Of a DNA stretch of 64,000 nt, positions 12,701 through 27,100 are shown in pieces (position 1 is the first letter of the stretch; each line of letters begins with the position of its first letter). Under the pieces are notes generated by a model. The model saw only the letters and a program-made list of their open reading frames with translations, searched no databases and was not told where the DNA came from. The stretch lies in NCBI RefSeq assembly GCF_000006565.2, contig NC_031478.1:2401874-2465873 (forward strand), read 5' to 3'. The position numbers and the translations under genes are program-made. This DNA is from Toxoplasma gondii ME49 (taxonomy: Eukaryota > Apicomplexa > Conoidasida > Eucoccidiorida > Sarcocystidae).

Positions 12701-15140
12701 CGCGCGCACCGCGTACCGCTGTGGTGTCGGACTGCGCAGCGCCGCGCGCCTCGGATTCCCCTTTTCCTTGCTACATGGAGAAGCAAAGGCGCGTTTTGGT
12801 GGGGAGAATCCCTACTTCATCGGCAGGCGTCCTCGAATTCGTCGCGCGTCGACAAGAGTTCCGTAGTCTCTGTTCTATGTTTGATCGAGTCGTGTCTGCG
12901 ATTTTCCACGTCTCTCTCGAATTCTGCGTTCGCGGGTTGGATATGTTTCCCCGCTTCCATTTTCTTCGTCGCTTTCTCTCCTCGGCTTCCTTCACGTTCC
13001 TTCAGGCTGTGAAGAGGCTCAGCAACGTCTTCGCAGAAGGAATCAAACAGGCGGTGAGTCTGCCTGTTTGAGTGCGTGTCTTCCCCCCGAAACGCGTACT
13101 CGTCGAAGTCGCTCGATTGTCCGCTCTGTGGACTTAACTTTTTGTTTCACTTGTCTCCACCTTTCTTTTGTCTGATGTGTATATAGCGCGTCCGACAGAT
13201 ATCTCCTGCAGCATCTTTTTATGTCCTTATCACCATCTGACTTTCTCTGGACATAGCATCGCATGTGGAGGTGTACCTAGGCTGAAATATGTTCTCTTCT
13301 GTATCTATGTGTGTACGTAATCACATGCACATACACGCTAGAGAGGCCACCGGGCGTCGGACGTCTCTCTGTCATTTAGCCGATGAACAACACAGACTTC
13401 TTGAAGATAGATAAGTAGGATCTCACCTGCCCTCAGAAGCGAGACAGCCAATGGCGCGGTTTATTCGCGTTGCAGTTCTTCGTCTTCACGTTTTCCCCCT
13501 CAAACTCTCAGACCTTCCGCCATGGTAGACAGAGTGCAGTCTTCCCCCAGGGTGCGTGACTTGATTTGATGCGAAGACTCGCACTTTGTTTCGTCCTCTG
13601 AGAAACGGAACGAACGCCGTGTCACTCGTGTGTCAAGGTCCAGAGCTCCACTGAAAATAAATGGGCCGTAAAGGCGTCGATTTTTTCCGTTTGTTTCCAT
13701 GGTTTTAAGGAGGCGATACCTGCTCTCTTCTGCACGCGTTTTCGCTCAACTTCGCGGAACTGATTTGTCTGTTGTCTCTTCTCTCCACGCGAGAGTCTTG
13801 CGTCCTCGAGTTTGCTGAGGTGTTTCAGCGTTTTTCCGTTTTTCTAAAACTTTTTCAGGAAAAGGAGATCGGCTTGTTCTACGAGCGACACGACGCCCGC
13901 GGACTGTGCGAATTGGTGCGGACTGCGGACGTGAAGAAGCATCCCTGGATTTCCCATGTGATCTACATGTACGCCGAGCTCTCGCGCTTCTGCAAGAAAA
14001 ACGAGAAGTTCTGTCAGGATCTGCTCGCTTGTCTTGAAGAGAAACGTAAGTTCTCTTGCCTTGAAAGGGCGTGGACTCTACACGTTGTGGATTGCTCGAG
14101 GAGAGCGTTGAGGAAGCGCGTTCGCAGAGACGTTCGGAGACCGCCTTTTCTGAGTCGTTTCTGGCAAATGAAGTTTCAAGGAAAGTCGAAAGTGGATGGC
14201 GGACGCTGATTGACAGGGAGAACGACAGATGGACAGAGGGACCTGCAGCTGCGCGAGGTGGAGCAGCAGCAGGTGCTTCCGACCTCGTACATTTTCCCCA
14301 GCGGAGCTTGGAAAGCGCCTAGTGTGTGCGTGCGGGGTTGATGAAGTCGCACTGAGAAACAGAGCACCTCCAACATAGGCCTCGCTGTCGAGATTTGACA
14401 AGGAAACGCGGTGTCCACCTTTTCTCCAGCCCAGACGCAGACAAGGACAATGCGGTTCCTAGTTCTCGTCAGAAGGACACAACGCCGAAACTGTACTCGT
14501 GTTTCCGTTTTTCCAATCCTGGCAGCGATGCTGTGCAAACGGCGGGGGCTGTCTGTCGACGAACGTGGATAACGCTCTTTTCAGGCTTCGAAACATCCTT
14601 CGGGACTTGCCTCCCTGATAAAGCACTTGCGGTGTCGAACCCGGTGGAAAGGATGCCTTGTTCAGAGCTCGAAGGCGAAGATTCACAAGCGTTTTTTCGT
14701 CCGTTGAAAACTCGGGATGGGGGCAAGTACAGTTCGAGAGGCTGGGATATCAAGAAGAGAAGCAAGTCTGGAAGAGAAGGAACCGCGTTTCGTCTGATTC
14801 GTTTTCTCTCTGCTGCTTCTCAGCACCTGAACTTACAGCAGCAATGCAAACGTTCGAAATGTCTCGCCTCCTCAAATCCATCCTGGTAAACTACAGACAC
14901 CCGTGACATCCACGGTTCTTCAAAGTCTCCGCGGACGCCGGGCTTCTCCCGGTAGTCGCACATCCACTGCTTCGGAAGGCAAAGGAATTCTACAGATCGT
15001 CGTCTTGCTGATCTGTGCTCTATACCTGCAGATCGAGACATCGCAGTGCACAAACTGGTGTCGGTCGATAAGCACTTAGATAGGTGAATGTGTTCAAATG
15101 TAGACGTATGTCGCTTCGCAAGTGCCTGTGTTTACGTAAG

Positions 15141-15177
<37 letters not shown>

Positions 15178-18100
15178 AATTCTGTACATGTGTGTGTGTG
15201 TGTGCGTTGTGGGCCGAGTGTCTCTGTTCGTACAAGTTCGAAGTAAGCACGCCGTTCAGTCTGTCCATTGGCTTTTATAATTTGCGTTTTGGATGTGCAT
15301 TAGCATGCGTCCGATTGGGGCATTTAGCGACAGGTGTGAAACATCGTTCAACATTTCAACTCTGAGGGGGGTGTCGCTTTCGCATGGAAACATGCACCAG
15401 AAAAAAGCGTGAGCATTCTACGGAATTGGAATTTGGTTTAAGTTTTTTATTTCCAGGCGACGACTTCGAAAGGAGGTTCAGAGGCGCTTGCGCAATGTAA
15501 GGTCTTTTCGCCGTGAGAAAGAAACGGAGAAACGCCCCCTTCTGTCCATTCTCCGTTTCCAATTGTCCACAGGCGTTTCCCATACTCCTTTTGTTAGGTA
15601 GCAAACTGTTTCTCTTTTCCATTCACATTTTCTTCACTAGAACGTTTTCCAGAATTCCTCACTGAAACACCTCTCTCCTCCGCGTCTCCTCTTCTCAGTC
15701 AGGTCCGGCGATTTTCCTTGTTTTTTCTGTCTGTTCTCCAGCTTTTGCCTCGGAACTGAAGGCCGAAGCTAAAGAAATCGAGAGCATCGGTGAGACAACT
15801 TCCGAAGCTGTCAATCAGAGTCACTGAGCTGTTCTCGAATCTCCGTGCTCTCGAGAAAGGTCTCGCCTCTACGACAGATCAGCGTGCGACTCCAGGAAAG
15901 GATTCTTTCTTTGCAGGCACACACACACGGCAAATACTCCTGTGTTCACATCTGTAAATGAATATATGTTTTTTTCTAAATGGTCTGCCGACAGCCAGGT
16001 GCTCTCACAGAGAGACGGATGCGAAGGAGCGTAGAGAACTCCCATTTCTCCACCTCGTTCTACATGCTGGCTTCCCAAATCGCAAGCCAACAATATAGAC
16101 GAACGACATGATACGAGAGAAGACAAATTCTCAAACCTCTCAACTTAAATTCGACCACATATATATACTTATATATATATTTATGTATATTCGTAGCTAT
16201 ATGTAAAAATATAAATACAAATATATAGAAATATATGTATGTTTTGATGAAGTGCGTTTGTTTCGCCTCCAGGGGACGTATAGCTTTTCGTCTTTCTTGA
16301 GGACCTCTTTGTGTTCGAGAAAGAAGGATTTGTGGAGGAAGGCATGTTTGCCTCGGTTTGATATCTCGTGCTTTTCCCAGGCCACAAGATCCACTGGAGT
16401 GAGGTTTCGTAGAAGACATGTTTGGTTGAAAAGGCGCAGCCGGGAGTTGCTGTCGTCCTTTGACAGGAGTTTCGCAAACGCGTCCGGAACTTCACCACCT
16501 CATGAAGTGACTTCTTTACCGTTTGTTTCCACTCTTAATCTAGTCTCGTCCCACTACCCTACATACATCTACATATATATATATATATACTTATATATAT
16601 ACATATATTTATATATACATTTATATATGTGTGCATATACATATGTGTTACCGTGAGGACGAGGTGTTGTATTTGCCTGTAGGTCTGTGTTTGTAGCTCG
16701 GAAAGATCAGGTTTCTTTGTTCGTCCTTTAAAAATCGGATTTCTTTGTATTGGTTGTGAGCTGTTTGTGCCGGCGACCTGTGTCTGCCAGAGTCCGCGAA
16801 GAGTGAGGAGGCGCAGGCGTCCGAGGCATCTTCCGGATCGGAGGCAGGGAGTGCTAGCGGCTCTGCGGCCAGCGGTGAAGCAGGGGAGGCGCGAGCGTCG
16901 GCGAAGGAGACAGGGAAGGAAGAGGCCGCTGCCGCCAGCAAAGCGGCTACTCTCTCTGAAGAGGGGCGAGCGTTTCTTTCAGACCTCTCTCACTGTAAGT
17001 TTCTTTTCAACAGAACAGAAGGAGCGCGTTGCGTCTTCACACGGAGACGGAGAACGAACCGGGTGTGTGTCCACGGAGGCGGGAGAAACGAGCGAGAGAG
17101 GGAAGGCGTTCGGAGTCGGAAGCCGGTGGTTTCTCTGTTCTCCCTCGTTGTATAGGCTTCGCAGGAAGAGGCCTGTAACTCGAGAGAGGAAGTCAGGCAA
17201 CGAACGTGGAAATGATCTTTTTTCTATCAATCTCGGCCCACTTCAGCTTCCGTCCTCACGGTTTCACATTTTGGTGACTCGAGAGACACAAAGTATGCCT
17301 CTTCGTTCCCTCTTTCTTCTTCCTGCATTTGACTTTTTCCAGTTAGGGAGACTTTGAGGCTCACGGATTTGGGTATGGTGCGAGCTTCTCTGCAAGCGAT
17401 GAGGAACTACGCGCTGTACAGACACCAGGACGTCGGCGTCTTGGCGCGCGTGGCGTCCGACTGCTACTTTCTCGAAGAGTCTGAGTCCGTCAAGGAAGAA
17501 CTTCGAGAGGCGAAGAAACGACTGCTTCTCGAGAGCAGCTCCGGACCGGAAGGCGTTTCGCACGGAGACGAGAGACAAGAGAAACATTCCCCGACGAAGG
17601 ACGTCTCCAAACAGTCATTCGCCGAACAGTTGATGAAACATGTTGAGTCTCACGCTGACTCGATGAAAGACTCTGCCTCTGCCGACTCGAGAAAAAAATC
17701 AGAAACACACGAGTCTGATTCTTCTTCGTTCGTTGAGACACCCTTGGAACAGCAGAGGCCTTTTTCTCTGTTACCGGCAGTTAGCTCCTTTTTTTCTCTA
17801 CAGAGTCTTAGACCTTCTGTCTCTTCTCTCTCGTCTGCTTCTCTCTCTTCCTCACCTCTCTCTTCTTCTTCCTCTTTCATCCAGACTTCTGCAGCTCTGG
17901 GGACAAAGCACCGAAAGAGCAAAACGAAAAAGAAATCAAGAAAGCGAAAAAACAAGAAGAAACAGTCGAGCCCTGTAGCAGGCAAGACGACTCTGGAGGA
18001 TGTTCTGCGACGGCACCGCGCCGGTGAGCCGAATGATTAGGCTAGCTCAAAAGTCTCCGGGATGGAGAGAAGAATGCACGAACTCAGAAGGACAGGGATC

Positions 18101-21100
18101 TGAAAGTGAAATATATTCCAGGAAAAACAGAGCAGTTTTACAATTCCACTCAGTGATATTAAACTGCCTATTCAATTCGTGTACGCTTCCATATACAAGC
18201 ATGCATTTTTGCTGGCTGCATTCCATACGCATATACGGGTACACACATGTACATGTAAATTGTATACATACATGTGTATAGATAGGTACTTATATTCACG
18301 TGTCTTCGTACCTAGAGTCTTGGATAAATATCAAAAGAGATACATGACTGTGTCCATGTACTTTTCTATGGCCATATGTATAAATGAGTAGGGAATATAA
18401 ATATATATATATATATATGTGTATCTCTAAAACTGCAAAATGTGAATGCACATGTATATAGCTGTGTGCGCCGGATGTTGCTGTGCTTTTTTGTTTGCGA
18501 AGGGTGTGACGTTTAGATCTCCTATAGAGTCCGCTTTCCGTGTCTCTTTCGTGTATGCTCGGTTGTCCTTGTTGCTCAGTTGCTTGCTTCGTCGTTGCGG
18601 CGGAGGCTCCTCACATGCTCTCGCACCATTCACCGTATGACATGAAGACTCCGGCGAAGGCAGCGCGGGTCGTGTCGAAGACGCAGGAGCAGCTGCGTTC
18701 TTCCTGGAAAAATACGATCTTTTCAGAGTCTCCTGTCCAAAAAGCGCATGCCGAAGCCTTGATGTCCTACGGCGTTGCTCCACTGAGTGTCGATATACTC
18801 GTGGAGAAGCGAGAGAGAGTCGTTGCGTGTGAGCCCAACGTCAAGAGTTTCTCGGCGATGTTTCGTCCCAGAGAAGGCAAAAAAGTGCATGCATTCACGG
18901 AACAGAGAGAGCTGGACATCTCGGTGCTTTCAAGTGCCTGAGCCTTAGCAGTGGAGAGAAACCACAGAGATTGACGGAACGGCGGCTTGGGCGTGGACTC
19001 AGGCGTCAGACTGGGGAGGCGTTCTGTTTCTTGGGGAGAGAGCCTTTTGTGTTCTGGAAACCTTCGACTCGCTGCGGCTTCTTCGAATGCTCTCTCTTCC
19101 TTTCGTCTAGACCTCGAGAGATAGGGAGGACCGCCGGATCTCTGGGAGTCAAAGAGACGCCTGTTGTAGAGTTTTCTGAGTTGGGTTCTAGCGAAGGAAC
19201 GCCGCAGCGAGCGTTGTGAGATTCACTTCTTCCAGAGAGTTTTTCGGACTCTGTTTCTTCAGGGCTGAAGGCCGAAGTGGGGACCCTCTTCAACAAATGC
19301 GGAGACCCAGGGAGACCAAGCTCAGGTCTCTCGCCTTCTCACGCGCGTCAAAGCCTCCAACTCTTTCAGTTTTCTTCTTCAGACCTTGTTCTGCTTCAGA
19401 GTCTCTTCGACGAAGTTTGCGGTGCGTGGAAAAATATGGTTTTTCCTTCTTGAAGGATTCGTGTTCACATGGTCCCTCTTGCGCTTCTTCAGTGTGTTTG
19501 CAGTGGTGTATCGAACCTTTGTTTACACAAAGAGAAACAGGTCTGTCTCTCAAAGAAAAACATTTACTCCAGTCCTTCTCCCTTTCCATGAGTCTTCAAC
19601 AGTCTGTGTGTAGGGGACGGGTGTATATACGAGGAAACCCTGCGTCGTTCCCGATGAAAACGATTCGTTGTTGCTTTGTTCGTGGTTTTCCAGCGAGTTG
19701 TGTTACATGCATACAAAGGAGAGCGCCGCTTTCTCGTCTTCTCGATGAAAGACGCGTTCTTGATCCTTCTTTCTGATGTGAAACGCGCCTCTTTGTAGGC
19801 ATCCGAGGGAGGCGGCGACGCTGTCGTTCTTCCTGTAAAAGTTGCTGCTGTTGTCTCGTTTTGATGCTGCCGTATTTTTATTTGGGGTCGACCATCAAGT
19901 CGTTTCAATCTTCTCGAGCAGGGACGCAGAGGTGTCAAGAAACAGAGAAGTCTCGTCAGTGCCGTTTTCTGTCGCGTGTGAGATAGCTGTGTCCACATCT
20001 TGAGGTCTCTTTTGACACAGGCGATTCTGACCGAGCGACAAGCACATGGAAACACAGATGTGCAAGCGTTTAGGCCTTCCATTCTACGTTCCGTTCTGGT
20101 TGATTCTCTATGTTGCGTACTTTGTTCTTGCCCAGTGTCGATGCTGCAGACTCATTTCCTTTTTTCTCTGTGGCGTTGCTCTCTTCCTTGCAGAGGCGAT
20201 CCGCACTGCCTGCTGTACGTACATCGCAGAGGTTTGGGGACTCGCAGGTTCTGTTTCTCGGCGTCCTTCGCCGGGACGCTCCGTCGAGACAAAACGGAAT
20301 TCTGAGAGACGAAAGTGCACAGATGAGCCGCACATGTTGGAGTGACTGGCTGAGGGCGTCGCCTGGATTTCGCAGAGAGAAAGAGACAGAAACGCGCGGG
20401 GGTTCCATATGGGAGTTCACAACTCAGATGCTTTTCTCGATACCGGTGATAAACACTGTTCGTCCAACCTGACAGGCACACCGCTTACAAATGCCTGCCA
20501 AAGCGCTTGCATGCATAAATGCATTCCCATGTCCTCATATAAACAGCTATACATATATATACATATATATTCATATATATATATATATATATGTATATAC
20601 ATATATATATGTGTATTTATATGTAGATATAGATGTCTGTACATCTGCAGTGTACAAGGCTTTTGCTGTCTTTTGAACAGTTTCGTTTCCCTGAATCAGT
20701 TGACATGCGCGACAGCCAAGAGTCCAAGTTTTTTTCTTCTCGTTTCTCTGCAGCGCACATCACCGTCAAGAAGGAGCTTCCCTCTATGACTACGCCCATG
20801 GCGCTTTCTGAAAGTACGTGGGGAGTGCATGCATGCGTGTGAATTCCTGGAGTTCCTCACTCTGTCAGGACGCGTTCCACATCCCTCGAGGCAGGCGTTT
20901 CTCCCGCTGAGGCAGCATTTTGTTTCGCTGGGCTCGGTTCCAGGTCTGTCACTTCTTCGCGAGTCCAGATTCCCCCCGAGGGAGGTCTCGTTCAGAGGGA
21001 GGAACTTTTTCGGCTTGGAAAGAGCCGCGCGGAAGGCGCTGTACACAGTGGGGAGAGGGGTGTCTGGCGCAGTTGGACAGCTGTTCAAGTGTTGAGAAAA

Positions 21101-24100
21101 GACTGATTTTCGCTCGAATTCGTAAACAGTGGTCACGCGCTTGCGGAGCTCGGGTGTCTGTGCACTGGTTGTCGGTCGCCTTTTTCGGATGCGTTTGTGG
21201 CGCGATACACAGCTGAGTTTCTCGGCGAGTTCATCTCGCTTTTCCCCACAGTGGGAAGCCTGTGTCCGAAGCGCCAACAGACCGTGTGCGCTTCAGAGGA
21301 CGCTCAGAAGCACCCAGGCTCTTTATGCTTGTTCAGGCTCCTTGAAGACTTGTTTCTTGTGTTCTCAGAGATCATGAAGATTCCCGGTGAGCTCAACGGA
21401 TTCTTCGCGTCCATCGGCGCAGAAGACTCGAAAGCAGGACAAGACGAACGAGAGAAAGACCTGGAGACCGCTTCCGGTCTCTGGCGTGTGGGGCGCGAAC
21501 GGTGTCACAGTCGGAAGCCCGGTGGACTGGCGAAAAGAAGTTCTTTTCTCATTTCCTTCGTACAGTTGGAGGAATCCGAGGTTGCACTGAGAAGACGCAG
21601 AGTCGTGCAAGCGACAGAAATCACGAGTTACGAAGTAGCAAACAGGCAGCCTACATGTATTTTCGTCATTTCTCGAGCCGTCAGTTGTTCTGCGAAACCT
21701 GCTAGGACCCCAGAGGGCTTCGTTTCCAAACGAAGAAAAAGGGCAAATAGTCGAGGTGCACGAATTTCACGGAGAGTATGTAACACAGACAAGGATTCAG
21801 CGTTTGTCGGATTCGTGATGCATGCCGGGAGCCTGCCGCTTCGCGCGAAAGAGGCCTTCGCAGCCCCAGTGTCTCATGTCGGCCGAGACTCTGTTCCAGA
21901 GGCGTTCTTCTCTTTGCGCAATGCACTCGGCGCAAACAAAGGCGTCAACCTGTGTCGACGACAACAGCTTTCCTGTGCCAATGTGGACGTTCTTTTCTTG
22001 AAGAAGTGACAAAGTCGTGGTTCTATGTCGTCTCGTGAATCAACTCCCGCCGCGATGCGAGAGCGATGGAGAGGGAAGCGGCAGTCCCATTTCTTGTGCG
22101 AACGTTGTGTGCTTGCTTCTCGCAGAAGACGCTGCTTCTGTGACAAAAGGTGAGCCCCGTTCTGAAAGCGTTTCTTTCGTACTCCTCCGTCCGCGTCTGC
22201 ACTCTTCACACGGCTTTCCAGAGACATCTCGATCTTTTCTTCTGCGAAATGCGCTCCAGACAAGCAAAGGACTTCAAAGTCGCAACCTTCCTCGCGATGA
22301 AGCTGTGTGCACTTATTGCCTGGAGAGATCGCAGTCCCCGTATGCATTCAGGAATACAGAGCGCGGAAGGCTTCTACATAACAAAGGAAACAGATACAAA
22401 TACGTGAATGGATGTACACAGAGATAGGTATAAATAGGAGGCTAGTAGCCACATAAATCCGTATGTAAATATGAACAGATCCATATATATATATATATAT
22501 ATGGATATGCATGTGTCTATATATATATATATATATATTGAGAACATGATTTTGAGAAATGCTAGAAAAAACGTTGGAAATGAAGCGCTTTTCCGTTGCG
22601 ATGTATGGCACAGCTGTCGGGTCTTCGTCTGACATTTGCTTTGCCATTTCGTTTTTCGTCGCTGCTGCAGAGGGTGCTGCGATGGCGCCGCTGGTCACTG
22701 AGATGCTTAACGGTAAGAAGAGTGCGAGGGGAATGGGCAGAACTGGCGGGAGGGAGGGAGAAGGGGGTCGACACCTAGGCGCAACGTTTGGTTTTTGAAG
22801 GATCGGTTGCTTTGAAGAAGCCGAATCCCTCAGAGGAAAAGAGAACTCCGTAGGCTCGGACTCACTGGAGTTCCGTACAAGTCAGAGTTTGCCTGCTCGA
22901 AGCGAAAAGGCGGTAACGAAGAAGTTGCAACTGGAAAGAGGAACGACGAGTGTGTCGCAGGAAGAGAGAATGCGTCAAGGGCATGCGGGAGTCCACACAC
23001 GTTTCAGAAGTCGAATGCGCAGCATCGGTGCGTTTTCCTTTTTTCTGCAGTCCTTGGAGACAACGACTTTGGCAGCTCCTTCAGTCCCCGTAGGCCAGAA
23101 AGAAGAAGCCTTTTCTTTTTTTCGCATGTATCTCGACTTGTCGTTTCTTACCTGCTTCCTGTTCTTCCACCTGTCTACTTTTTCCGGCTTCTCCCTCCAT
23201 TTCTTCCTCTCTCGGTGCCCTCTGCCTCTCACTCTTTCCTTCTGTCTCTCCTGCTTGCTTTTTGCCCTCGGGCTTCCTCTCGCCTCTTCTCTTCTGAATC
23301 TGCTTTCCTCAGTTCCACGTTTCGCTCCTACGTCTCCTTCTGCATTTCTCTGTGCCGGACCCGCGCCTCTTCTCTACCTGCACGCTCCTCTTGTGTCGTT
23401 CTTCCCTCCGGGAGATATGACTCCGGTCTCTTCTTCCACCTCCTCTCTGGCCTCGGCGTCTCACTCGTCTCGCTTTTGTCACGGCCTTTTTTCGCTCACA
23501 CAGTGCTTCTTCTCCGAAGACTCTCCACCCGACACTCCTGTCTCTTCGCCTGCACTCGGTCTCTGAATTTCTATGGTTTTCCTTCAGTTTTCAATCGCGT
23601 GCTCGTCGCCGGCGAAGCACTTAAGGGTGAGCCTCACCCGTCCGCGAAAAATCACAAAAAAATCTGAAAAAAACACAAAATGCGGAAACGAAGCAGACGA
23701 AAACGAGAAAGTCGTCGCTTATGCTTGCAGGCGTAAATGTCAGTCTTGTGTTTTTCTCGGGACTCTCTCTGGTCAGAGTATGTACAGCGCCCGGGTTGCC
23801 TGCGCACCAGGAAGCTGGAAAAACGCCTCTGAAGAGATGTTGATCTTTTTCGATACGCACCCCAAGTGGAGGGAGACCGTCTAAGAGCGCAGACTTGGCG
23901 TGCGAAGCGATTAACACTTGCCAGACATAGAATTTTGGAGAAGAAACAGTACCCTCTGCATTTACGTTTCTCTGCATGCACGTCGAGGAGACTAGCCTAC
24001 GGGAGCAACAGATGAGAACGGTCCCGAAGGAGCGAGGCACAGCCCTTTGCAGGCTCAGAACGGGCGTCTGCCAGTTTCTCAGGACCCAGAGCGAAGCGCT

Positions 24101-27100
24101 TATGTGCCTGCTTTAGACGTCGAAGTCGTAGAAAACCGCGTGTCAAAAGTACCATTTTTAGCCGCCCACAGTGTGGAGTTCGTATTGAATCCTGCCGCAA
24201 TTTTCTGGGTCTAAAAAAGCGTAAAATCGGAGACAGCAGTCCCTGTCCTCCCCCAGCTGCTGGACTGCCCTTCCCGAGTCTTGGCGGGATCTGTCTCGGT
24301 TTTAGAGTGCACTCAGCAAAAGAAAATGTGTGCGTAACATAGTTTAACAGGAAGCCTGGAGGTTTTCAGGAGAGAGAAAGCAAACAGAAAGCAAGTCGCT
24401 CTTGCGAGCCACAGACTGAAGTCTTCAGGCGACAAAACAAGAAACACAGTCGCCGTCGATGCGAGATCGACAGGTGTTGAAACAAGAAGTCTGTGACTGC
24501 GTTTCTCTTTGCAGCTTCCAACGACAAGACTCCTGAACTGACGAAGGCGCTCGAAAAAAGTAAGAGCTCACCACAGCGCATTTCACAAGTTGCTTCAGGC
24601 ATAAAGGACAAAATTCAATCTATACATTTCTGCACGACCAGTTCCATGCTGCATGAAGTGCTCCGCTGCGTCTAGAGCGCTCGGCAGTGAACTGCGAGAC
24701 CGGGGGATAGATGCAGCTTCACACAACGCGCATGAGACGCTGCGAAGCCGTAGTCCTCAAGGCTGTTCGATCCCCTCGCTTGGTAGAGTCGTAGGTCGCG
24801 GGGTCTCATCTCGAGCCAGCTGTAGACGCACGCGAATCTTCTGAGGACGCACATAAAGTACTCTGCTTTTCACAAAACAACGAAACCTGAACCTATGCGC
24901 CACTCTCTCGTCAGCAGAACTTCCCGCGTATGCACTGGCGTTGCCCCATTCCATTTTCCGCGCGTGACGATATGAGAGCCAAACCACCCATGTGTGGGCG
25001 GCAGTCATGCGCGCTTTTTCTTCTTTTCGTCAAGCTCCACTTTGCCTCCGTCTGCATCTGCTGCAGTGGAGACGAGACGCGAAAAGGACGCGCGCGACGT
25101 GAACAAAAGTAAGGCGTTCTGTCACGGGACTCCTATACAAAGAACAGGATTCTACGCATGTTGGTTATCTTTCGAAGAACAAATGTTAATGCATCTACTA
25201 CCTATCTTGAAATGCAACTATGACGCTCTGTGCATGGCGTATATACCGATATATCTGGACTTCTGTATGTAGAACCATGTACATTTACCTAGAAATACAT
25301 ACATATACATAAATATACATATCTCTCTATATATGCCTCTATATAGATATATATTTACATGTATGTACAAACACCTATATATGTACATGCCACATATAGA
25401 TAAGTAGATGGATAGATAGCTTTTTGGAGACTAGAGGAAGGTTGTCGTGTACAGTTTGGAAAAGAGATTCAAATCATCACAACGACGCAGGGGGTACCTC
25501 GTATCTGATTTTTTTCTTCTTCATCAGGTCTTTTCATGTCGACTCCACCTGGTCAAATCAAGCTCACTTTCGGTAGGTTTTAGTGCCGCATACTTTGGTT
25601 GCTTTCACTAAAGTCTATCAATTTCCATTGGGCTGCGGCGGGTGTGTTCGCTGCCGCGTCGACCAGGAGTGACAGGTTTTTGTCGTGAGAGAAAAACTTA
25701 TATGTTCGCCTCTTTCGTCGCATCTTGATGGGGTCTGAAATTGGTCTCGAATTCGACAAATTCACTTGCCGTCGAGAGACGTCCTTATAGAAAACTGGAT
25801 GCTTCTCGGGGGGACAAGACCTTTTCCGAAACGTTGGGTGGCTTCTGCGTTGTTTTCAGATGTCCGTGGACTCCGGTTGTGGTATTCCATGATGCAAGTC
25901 GCTCATGACGGTAAGCGGAGATGAAGTGTGTCGCTTTTTAAGTTTTAAGCGTTCGGCGCGATATCTTTCTTTCCTTTCACCATGCAAGCCTGTCTCTCGT
26001 TTATTTCCGCCTTACGTGACATTCCTTTCTCTGCAACAGTGTTCTCGCTTTCGTTTTTTTAGTTTTTAAGAGCGACGCTCATTTTCGCTTTTCCCTCGTA
26101 GTCGAAGGACCTCTGCGTTTCGCTTTCTGCAGCGCGCAAACCGTTCAAAGGGAGCTCTTGCCCCTTCAGAGGAAAGGAAAGTCGCCTGTTCACCTGTTTC
26201 ATGGACAATGACCGCTCTCCCGCAAGCGTTCAAGGTCCACGTGTCTGTTGCAGGTTGAATGTGTTCTGTCTCGCATTCTCCCGTCTGTCGAGGTCGCCTC
26301 TCCCCCGAAATGCGCGTTCAGTGCCATACGCTTGTTCGACTCTTTCGTTTTGGGCAACATCTTGGCAACTCGCAGCAGAGTCCGCGATAAACGGATTTTT
26401 CTGTTTCGCGCTCCGCTTTTTTTGAGAGTCTTCCGAGCGGGAAGCAGGAGACGAGAGCGGAGGAAGGGGAACGACGTAGAAGAGGGAGAGAAAAGGAAGC
26501 ACTCCGTTTCCAGACTCTGGCGTCTTCTGCCCGCCTTCAGAGAGAATCTCCAATCTATGAAAAAAAAGCTCCAGGCCTTGAGAGGCAAACAGGGGACGGA
26601 GACAGCAGTGACGAACGCCGAGGGTTGTCTGGCGGATAGACGTTGGTGTGTTATGCCAAGGTTTTCGATTTTCACTCCTCACCGGCGTTCGAAGAGTTCC
26701 GGAAGTCCTGAATTTCCAGGAATTTTGTGTTTCTTCTTCTCAGCGTTTCGACGTCGGAAAGACCACAAACGGAAGGCGAGTGTGCTCGCTTCTCGAATGG
26801 AGCTCGGTGAGCATTCAGGTCGACATTTCGGGATTCTCTTTCTCGGTTCTCTGTAGTTTCGGGATCTCGAACTGCACGTGCCTCTACCATTTTTACCAAT
26901 CTTCAAATCTCGATTTTGTGTGCGTATCTGTCGATTTTGTTCCTATTCGTGTCGTTCTCTATCTCTGTGGAGGCGTCCGTCGTCATCTCCATATTTGTCT
27001 GCGCATATATGCTTGCCTGTGTGTTGAGGATGGACTATATCGGCGCATGTCTCTGTCTGTCTCTCCTTTTCTGAAGTTGGTACCCTTGTGAATCGAGTTT

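Noticed and set aside
20021..20059. A 39-nt phase 1-1 segment after a TTTGACACAG acceptor in the giant gene
   Set aside because: Joining it to the next well-supported exon (20194) creates a TAG codon across the junction, whereas joining 19263-19421 directly to 20194 gives Glu.
26102..26470. Open stretches after acceptors near 26101, 26112 and 26251 in the giant gene
   Set aside because: None could be given a phase-1 donor of reasonable strength that also avoids stops; exon 25860-25910 joins exon 26744-26806 directly in phase.
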